Notes under the pieces: model-generated
Database searches by the model: none
What the model saw: the letters and a program-made list of their open reading frames with translations, nothing else
Told to the model about the DNA's origin: nothing
Translations under genes and position numbers: made by a program
Shown: in pieces, positions 56,701-64,000 of the stretch
Position numbering within the stretch: position 1 is the stretch's first letter
How the letters are laid out: every line of letters begins with the position of its first letter
Assembly: GCA_037974665.1 (NCBI GenBank)
Contig: CM075775.1
Span: forward strand, 30,323,732-30,387,731
DNA from: Ehretia macrophylla
Lineage: Eukaryota > Streptophyta > Magnoliopsida > Boraginales > Ehretiaceae
DNA length: 64,000 nucleotides
Direction of reading: 5' to 3'

Positions 56701-59700
56701 TTGTCAAAGACTTTCTTGTTTCTCTGGTTTTATGTTTTCTAAATTCTCATGCATATACAGAGCACAGCACAAGCAATTCGTTTTCAGCTGCTGCAAGCTC
56801 CACCTTTTGTTGTTAACTTTGCTGGTGACCTAAAATATGGTATGTTACTGTTTTAACTTGTCCAAGAAAAAGAAAGATACTCAAATATGTTAAACATAGT
56901 AACACATCATGTATGTTGGAGCCTCTATTGTTGAAATCGTACAATTCGCGATGCGAATCGTACGATTCGATACGATTCAGCAAAGAATCGTATGATTCGG
57001 CAAAGAATCGATACGAATTGAATGAAAGAATCGTGAATTGTATGTGAATCATACCGAATCGTTCGCGATTCAAGCCACACTCACAAACTGCACCATATAT
57101 GATGAAGTTGATGTGATTTCAGCGTCTATTGGCTCCAGGTGAGCTGCTTCAGATTTTAAAAAAAAAAAAAAAAAAGATTGAAAGAAGATCAAACTCAATC
57201 AAATGAAGGTATATTTGTCTGCTACTATTTGTTATGTTTTTTTTGTAATTTTATCTTGGATAGCAGTATCCATGTCAATCGACACATTGACTGTATCGCA
57301 GTCTATTCCTTCTAATAAGACCTTAATATCAGCAAACACATTGACTGTTCCAGCTAGGGTTCTTCAGTCCTGGCAATTCCAAAAAGCTCTACTTGGGCAT
57401 ATGGTTCAGTATCAGCCCAAATCGAATCGTGTGGATCGCGAACAGACAAACTCCACTCAATGATACTTTTGGTGTTGTTAGAATTGGAAATGATGGAAAC
57501 TTGATCCTTTTGGACAAAACGGAAAGGATCGTCTGGTGTACCAGCGTCCAGATTAATATGTCATCAAGGAGCAGCACTGTTGCGCAACTCTTAGACTCGG
57601 GAAATCTTGTTTTGAGAGACCACAAAATTGTTGCAAGATAGTGATTATTAGAAAAGTAACAAAAAACATATATTAATATTCATTCAAAAGAAGAATTTCA
57701 ACTAAAAACTGTTAATAGAAATATAAAATATCAAATTAATCTAGTTTTAAATTTGTGATCAACGATTCACGATTCGATAAGATTCACGATACAGTTCACG
57801 ATTCGACAACTATGGTTGGAGCTACATTATGTTTCGAGCTAATGGAATTCTTTATGTTGTCAGAATTTGTACCCTGGCTACTAGCTGGTACCAATAAATT
57901 ATTTTATTTCTTCAATTCCTTTTGCGTCTTACTTCTAGTCATGTTTATCCCTGACATGCTGTTTTTAACATCCCAACTATCACTTTAATCTGCTTCTGTT
58001 TGTCTACCATAATTAAGTTACACTTCTATCAAAGATGACGTCTATGCAAAATCCTATTGTCAAGCTACTATTTCTTTCTTTCAGCCATAGAGAACTCAGA
58101 TGTCTCAAAAGGAGTTAAGAGAAATTTTGAAGATTTGAAGATACAGCTGGCCCGAAGAAAGGTGTGGATGGCTTCGTCCATACATAAGGGTGAAGAAAAA
58201 GGTCGTCTGAAAGATTTACTTTGGAACTACCTATTTTCTATATAATTGTTTATTTTTGATATCGCCTGAATCATCAAGATAGCTCAATATTAGTTGTAAG
58301 CGATGTTGGACACAAAAAATGTCATGTAACTATTTTTATATAATTATTTTCGAAGAAATTAAATTCATGCCAATTGGATTTTGTGTGACCTTGGAATAAT
58401 GATATGTGACCGGAACAAATAAAAATGACCAGGTTTTTTGCAGATTTATTTGACTTAAGACTAAAATGACAGATATTAATGCTCCCAAAAAGGTACCTAA
58501 AACTTTCAAATTTAAAGTTAAGGGAAGTATAGAAACTTCATTTAACTCTGTCATAGAAGAAAAGAAGAAAGAAAGAAAGAGAGGAAAGACAAAGAAGAGG
58601 GATGGAGCTTATTTGGCCTGAGAAAACACTAAGAAATACTAGCCTTCAAATTTTTGTTTCAATGCCATGAAATGTTGATTGATTGTTGAGTACTTGTTCA
58701 GTGATGGTTTCTCACCTGTATCCTCGAATTAGTTGCCGGAATTTGAGAAATATGTTCCTAATGCATAAAAGTGGACTTTACTGTTTGTGTACTTTGCTTT
58801 TAGACACAATCTTGTTTGAATGTTTCATTATATACTTCTGGTGAAGGTTAGTTGTTATCTCTTCTTATGGTGTGATTGCTCCTAAATGGCAGTTGTGCCC
58901 ACTTCACTTGTCTCAAATGTTGGACATGGTTGAACTTTTCATTGAGGGGGAAAAAACCTAACTCTCATTCACTGAATGAAAATACAACAATATTTGGCTT
59001 CCATGCCTCTTTCGCGCTGCATCTCTTTGTTGGGATTGTACGAAAGGAGGGAAGGAGTGCTAGATCTATTTGTTGTAACCACATACATAATCTCCTTCCA
59101 GATATGGATCTTAGTTATTGTAACTGCATACAGATTACAGAATTGGAACATGTTGTCTTTGTGAGTTAATTTCTTGCAAATATAATGCGTCTATACATTT
59201 TTGCTGTTAACTGAGATGTGCACTGCTTTGATATGCAGTCATTCTAGGAGTTCACAGAGTATTGAAGCAAAAGTATCCTAACATAGTCACCATTATTGCA
59301 CCACGACATCCACAACATGGACTTGAGATTGCTTTGGTATGATCCTGATGCATTAATTCACCTGATGAAATTAGTCTCTTGGACCTTATATTATAGCCTC
59401 TCTCCCTCTCTCCCTCCCCCTCTCACTCTCGTAATCTTGATGGCAGTCTTTGATTTTATTTTTTATTTTTTATTTTATTTTTCTTCCTTCTTCCTTCATG
59501 TTGTTGCTCAACGTCTGGCATGTGGATTTTGCAGCATGCATAAATTCAGCTTAGCTCTTAAGTGCATGCTGAAACCTTGTATTGTATATTTTACCATCTT
59601 ATTGACGTTGCCAGACAGTATGATGTTGCATGGATATCGCTACCCTGATCACATCCACTAGGTGAATAGGACTTAGTATGATGTTGCACGAATGTGTCAC

Positions 59701-62697
59701 TACCCTGCTCACATTGGGCCTAGGAAAAGGGATGTTCCTCATGCAGTTTCATGATGGCTAAGTGATTAAAATTGTAAGTTTGGCCAATCTAGGAATTTCT
59801 ATCAGCAGCCCCCTCAGTCCTCAGATATCTAAAGGTGAGCAACTTTGCATTGCTGGCACCTCGCTGTGAGATCTGTAGTTGATGATTAATCATGACCTCC
59901 AATGAGGTCCGGGTGAAACTAATCTTTAGTGGTTAAGCTTGCTTAAAATGCTAGAATAGTCGCATCTCCTCATTAATTTCTCTCTTTTGATCCTTATTTT
60001 GAAGAGGCTATCAGGATATTTAAAGTGGCCACATTTATGTACCAATTTTGACAGTTGATTTATAGCAATTTGTCGTCACTGTTTTCTCAAATGAACTTGG
60101 CAAAGGGAATTTTTCGATCTTTATGGAAAAAGGTTAAGGTATGCCTAATAGGTTACCAAACTTCATGATATAAAGTCAAGGTTTAACACAAGGCTTTAAC
60201 CTGATGTAGCTGTTGGATACTGTCTTTAAATTTATCGCGAAAGTTCTTCTGGATGCTTTGCTTAATGATGCAGGAATTGCAGAAAGAGGGGGTGAGTGTG
60301 GCATTAAGGTCTCATCAAGATGGGCTTGTGGCAGGAACAAGTATATATGTGGTTGACACTTTAGGTTTGTATTTGTATTTTGATATACATGAAGTTATGC
60401 AGTTCTATTTTGGATTTTGCCAAATTTGAGCTGATATCATATGTTCTGTAATTGGTTCTTTTGGCACGAAGGGTTCACCTTTCTTCATCACTTCTGTTCA
60501 TCTCGTTTTTTCTGTGATACAAGAATTAATTGTATGCACCACGTCATAAAGTCATGTTCATTTGCTGTTATTTATTATTTTTTGATGAAGTATAGCGTAA
60601 GACTTTGGTCTGGTATTCAGCTAAATGCTTTGCAGTTTGAATTAAGAAAGTTTAGGAGAAACTGAATTAATAGATAAAATTTGGGTTATATCTTTGTCAC
60701 ATTAGTTCCATATGTTCTAGTTCGCCTAGGTTACAAACAAGCCATTTATGTTGTATGCCCTCAGCTTCGTGAAGAACATCATGCCTTCAATATATTAACT
60801 ATTACCTGATCACAGTCCCTCTCTGGTTCTTTCCCACCACCCCACCTTCACACACACCAAAAAAGAAAGAAAGAAATGAAAATGATAACTATTTTCTTGT
60901 GAAGAGGTTTTGATCTGTAAAAGTTTTTGAAAGAAAATGACGTTGATCCCTCCATCTGATAGAATTCTCTCCAGGTTACCCTTTCCTTTTCTATATATTT
61001 TTTTCTTCTTACCTGTAAACATATTTTCACTTGTCTTCAGAAAGTCCTCTATCGATGGATATTGAGAGGAATCAATGACTAACATAAGCAATCTTTCAGG
61101 AAATCAGTTTTTTATATCTCTGCTCTATGTTTTGTGTTTTGAGTTTCCTCAACCCGAATACTACTTCTGCATGAACATGACTCGCAAAATTCACTTTTCT
61201 TTTGTAGTGTGGTGATTATACAGGAAGGTGGTCATATTCTTTTATGTTACTTTGTAGGTGAACTGAGGGAATTCTATAGATTAACTCCAATAGCTGTAAT
61301 TGGAGGTTCTTTCTTACCTGGTTCAGCCGGTCATAATGTTTCAGAAGCTGCTGCAGCTGGCTGTGCTATATTGACAGGTGAACCTTCACTAAGTAACGAC
61401 TTATTTTTTTTCTTAGATGGTTGTGAATTATTACTTAAAGTTTTTCTGCCTATCCTCCCCCTGATTGACTAATTACAGGTCATTATGTTGGGCACTTCTC
61501 ACACATGGTACAACAAATGCAGCGGTTGAATCCTTTGTCAGTTATGCAGGTTCACTCTTTTTTCTTGACTCTCTTGCTTCAAAGATGTGTTAATCAAACT
61601 CGAGTAGGAAAATGCTTAATGAACCATCCGTGCGCTAGTATTTGATATCAATAGCAGTATCTAGTTCTTTCTCACTTAACCTCCTGGCGTGTAATGAACA
61701 TTTATGTTGCTTCATTCATAGTCATTTCAATCTTTTATGTTTGTTAGCAGAATTCTAACTTTTAAATGCCTATGCAAAACAGAAAAGGGTAGCCACCAGA
61801 AAGAATGATATCACAGGCTAGTCTGTAATCCGTTCCTAATTTACTTAGTAGCTTCCCTTGATTTTTCTCAAAATTTTATTTGTTGGCGGCCATAAATGGC
61901 TCATAAATTAAATTATGAGCCGTGATAAGATGAGCATTTTCAAATTTTGTGCCACGCTTTTTGTCTCTGGCAATTGGATGGTTTAGGTTTGTGCATGACC
62001 ATGGATCTTAAGTTAAAGTATATGTTGGCTCTTTCAAGTATAATAGTAGGAAGAGAAAAGGATAATCCACATGACATATTAGCACTGTCCTCTCAAGTTC
62101 ATTATGAACAATGTTTTGCATGATTGTTGAAGAACTCCAATTTCTTGGAAACGGGTTTTCTGACCAACATCATTACAGTTCCTCTTTCTGAAACGTTCTG
62201 AAGATAGTGTATTTAGACAAGATGCTATTTGTGATGTGGGTCGTTCTTAATTCATTTAGACGAGACTATTTGTATTGTTTTTAGATGAACTTATTAAACA
62301 GCAAAGGTATTGCATTGTAAGAGCAAAGAAATTTAGCTGCTTTATGAACACTTCCGAGTAGTATTAGTAGAAATAGAAGTAATTTAACATAAATTAATAA
62401 AATATTTTCTTCTTTTTCCTGGTATACATAGAACCTTGTGAAATCAGATTTTCAATGTATATTCCTTTCTATTATTTTTCTGGATAAGCTCTTGATAGAT
62501 CTGCCCTGCTTCTGCAGGTATCTGGAGAAATGCTCATTGATGCACTTAGTGAGCTCTTTAGTAATGCCAGAACTCTGGAAGCTCGCCGTATGGCTGCAAA
62601 GCAAGCATATTGTGTTGTGTCTAGTGGGGTGGTTGATAATGTATGGGACGTATTGCGTATCCATGTTTTTTGTCAACCTATGTCAATATGTAGGTAG
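50452..62697 (+). CDS. KDTA: 3-deoxy-D-manno-octulosonic acid transferase
   Basis: A glycosyltransferase of the WaaA/KdtA family that adds KDO to a lipid-A-type acceptor; the Arabidopsis homologue is mitochondrial. I read 12 exons: 50,452-50,650; 50,796-50,889; 55,469-55,511; 56,280-56,402; 56,565-56,684; 56,761-56,839; 58,085-58,201; 59,239-59,336; 60,274-60,364; 61,258-61,377; 61,479-61,549; 62,518-62,697. All junctions are GT-AG and in phase, giving 444 aa, close to the known plant length. The N-terminal half has WRERLG, WFHAVSLGEG (across exons 1-2), ESELWPN and NARMSEKSF. The linker has STAQAIRFQLLQAPPF. The C-terminal half has APRHPQHGLE, GGSFLPGSAGHNVSEAAAAG and GHYVGHFSHM, a typical nucleotide-sugar-binding half. 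Intron 2 is 4.6 kb and intron 6 holds a transposon. No lesion is seen. Confidence 0.93.
50661..50736 (+). repeat. (TA)n microsatellite in KDTA intron 1
   Basis: About 50 bp of uninterrupted TA, starting ten bases after the exon 1 donor, within a 145-bp intron. Confidence 0.85.
50890..55468 (+). other. KDTA intron 2
   Basis: A 4.6 kb intron. It includes a ~128-bp tandem duplication at about 51,113-51,375 (shared TTTAGTGTTTAGTCCAAATC and GAGGTGGTCCTAAGATA). Looser duplications lie at 51,715-52,420 (GAGCATCTTTCAG and AAGCATCTTTTGAG contexts). A segment at 53,440-53,650 is rich in GTGTCC and GACACG words and may be a decayed LTR fragment. No inner gene is supported. Confidence 0.5.
56923..57814 (+). 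mobile_element. TIR element carrying a captured gene fragment
   Basis: An 892-bp insertion in KDTA intron 6, flanked by GTTGGAGC (56,915-56,922 and 57,815-57,822). The ends are inverted, rich in GAATCG/CGATTC words: CTATTGTTGAAATCGTAC on the left, and as complement CATAGTTGTCGAATCGTGAA on the right. The interior contains a receptor-kinase lectin fragment. An 8-bp duplication (perhaps 9 with a mismatch) fits a hAT or Mutator origin; the Pack-type label is inference. Confidence 0.72.
57203..57640 (+). pseudogene. S-receptor-kinase-like lectin fragment (captured)
   Basis: This fragment resembles the start of a G-type lectin S-receptor-like kinase. A hydrophobic signal peptide (MKVYLSATICYVFFVILSWI) leads into SIDTLTVSQSIPSNKTLI. 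About 10 bp of extra sequence near 57,340 shifts the frame, after which the B-lectin domain continues (LGIWFSISPNRIVWIANRQT, TFGVVRIGNDGNLILLD, TVAQLLDSGNLVLRD). It ends there: no S-locus glycoprotein, PAN, membrane or kinase part follows. It lies in the same orientation as the host gene. Confidence 0.82.
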
Positions 62698-63829
62698 TGA
62701 TGCAGCATAACAATATTGAAGGTGAAATGCACCTCATTTAGTTTTGTGTGCTTCATGATTGTTCATTTGGGGTGTGTTATACGCATTGCCTCCAGTTCTG
62801 GATGGATATGACATCAATAACACCCTGCACCACCCCGAACGAGAAAAAGTCAAAAACAAGCAGAATAGACTTTTGGAAGTTACAGTCCAGCTGTTCCTAT
62901 GTGAGTTGCTTAACCCAACTCATGTGAAAGCGTTGAACCCAATAATTGGTCAAGCGAGTACGCCAACTTCAAGTGGAAGGCCAAAGGGCTCAGGCAAACA
63001 GATCATCAGGCGACTCCAGGTGTGATGAATCTCTCTCGTGTGAATTTACAACTTTTTTCTGCACTATTCAAATTTTTTTCACAAGCCAAATTTAAAAACA
63101 CAAATTTGCTGTTATTTCACTTCATGCATGAGATATTAAGTGGCTGATGTATCTCAATGGCTAGTTTCTTGCTCCCCTTATGGGCCGAAAAATAGTTTAT
63201 TTTAACTAGTGTGTAGTTTCTACTATTTTCTGGTAGTTAGTATTATACCATGTTAAACTCAGTGCAGCTTTACGCCTTTCTTTCAGTTAGGAATGTTCTT
63301 TCGTATTCAATTTTTCGGGATTGGATATTGAAATAATCGGTTTCATTCCTTGATTGTTGGGATGTAACTACTGAACCTTCCGTCTTTTATCTGCACAGGT
63401 TAATTAAAGTTAAAAGAGAGAGAATAAAAGGGAAGAAACTAAAGATCGATTGAGGAGATCTGGTGGACTTTAAAGAATGTAGCTTTTACTTAACCAAGCC
63501 ATGTTTGATTTTAACCCTTATTGTCCCCAGAGAGATGAGTGCTAAGACATTATTAATGCAACCATTGAAGGTATCATCGACATCAGCAGATGCTGCTACT
63601 TGAAGACTGCTCGAGTTTGATCGTTTGTGCCCAAATCGCAAAAAAGCAACATGAGAAATTCTTCGGTGAGTTGAAGTCAGCTTCTGCTGAGGATATTGTC
63701 AATCTAAACTTTTCTTAAGCAGGTATTTGAACAGAAGATGAAACTATACAACAACGTCATACATATACTTTTTATCTTCAGCAGCTACGAGGAAATGGGA
63801 TAGTTTCAGGCACTCTATTGGTATGATGA
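62698..63829 (+). other. 3' flank of KDTA with an unassigned open stretch
   Basis: It starts with the likely 3' UTR of KDTA. At 62,759-63,025 the plus frame is open for 88 codons (including HHPEREKVKNKQNRLLEV and PTSSGRPKGSGKQIIRRL) and ends beside a GTGTGATG that could be a donor. It looks protein-like but I do not recognise it. It could be an exon of a downstream gene or a pseudogene fragment. Confidence 0.3.
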
Positions 63830-64000
63830 TCCATCCAGCAAAGCTATTACCATTCTAAAAGAGCTTCTGGAGGCCATGACGGTATTGATCAACCAAATCC
63901 TTGGGACCTTCTTCAACCTCAGGATGCGATAAGTCGACATCAGAGGTGGAAAACGACTCCATCGATAATAGCTCTTATAAGAGCTCTTGGAAGTCGTCCA
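63830..64000 (+). CDS. possible exon, partial, unknown product
   Basis: A plus frame, open to the window edge, follows a possible acceptor (CCAG near 63,839). It reads [20 protein letters not shown] and then [16 protein letters not shown]. The composition is protein-like, but the family is not recognised and the start and end are outside what can be seen. Confidence 0.25.

Noticed and set aside
57393-57641. The lectin segment as a functional separate gene or KDTA exon
   Set aside because: It is frameshifted, lacks most domains of the receptor, and KDTA reads in phase from exon 6 to exon 7 without it.
59296-59661. Open frame of 121 codons after KDTA exon 8
   Set aside because: It reads an exon out of frame and then intron sequence. 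The KDTA frame is in phase across the normal GT donor at 59,337.
1-64000. CRISPR arrays, operons or ribosome binding sites
   Set aside because: The window is plant nuclear DNA. The only regular repeats are microsatellites, MITE sub-repeats and retroelement motifs.

Overview
This is nuclear DNA from a flowering plant, probably a eudicot. The evidence is AT-rich sequence, spliced plant genes, Ty1/copia and MITE-type repeats, and integrated plant pararetrovirus DNA. The CYP76A-like gene would suit an asterid, but the species cannot be named from the sequence.

Three host genes are readable. Two cytochrome P450 genes of the CYP76 type lie on the minus strand at 5.4-7.1 kb and 33.4-35.4 kb. Both keep all haem-thiolate motifs and appear intact (508 and 511 codons once spliced). 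At 50.45-62.70 kb on the plus strand is a 12-exon gene for 3-deoxy-D-manno-octulosonic acid (KDO) transferase (KdtA/WaaA type, 444 aa), part of the plant lipid-A-like pathway. Unidentified open stretches follow it to the window end.

Most of the rest is mobile or virus-derived. At 0-3.4 kb is the 3' half of a decayed Ty1/copia element with its 3' LTR. At 24.8-31.9 kb is a bounded copia insertion (two ~1.0 kb LTRs, 5-bp target duplication AGACT, Met-tRNA primer site, polypurine tract) whose pol has collapsed. Both carry an unusual dispersed palindrome, TGTTGCAACA. Between the P450 genes, 8.79-24.39 kb is a rearranged endogenous Caulimoviridae locus in three blocks with orientations minus, plus, minus. 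The plus block exceeds one genome length and gives a unit of about 7.5 kb. Its order is movement protein, then coat/zinc finger/protease/RT/RNase H, then a third ORF of unknown function, then an intergenic promoter region. The first two blocks form a palindrome with 2.3 kb arms and a 45-bp spacer. All viral frames are broken.

The interval 36-50 kb holds no recognisable host gene. It is packed with fold-back elements and MITEs, including a ~2 kb element whose arms are a CA-rich block facing a TG-rich block.

The most interesting signal is the first intron of the second P450 gene (34,601-34,786). It has the structure of a hAT-type MITE insertion: the 8-bp target duplication supplies the acceptor AG and half of the donor, and the excised length equals element plus one duplication, so splicing restores the uninterrupted reading frame. 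Also notable are a captured S-receptor-kinase lectin fragment inside a TIR element in intron 6 of the KDO transferase gene, and a viral block that ends at the viral primer-binding site.
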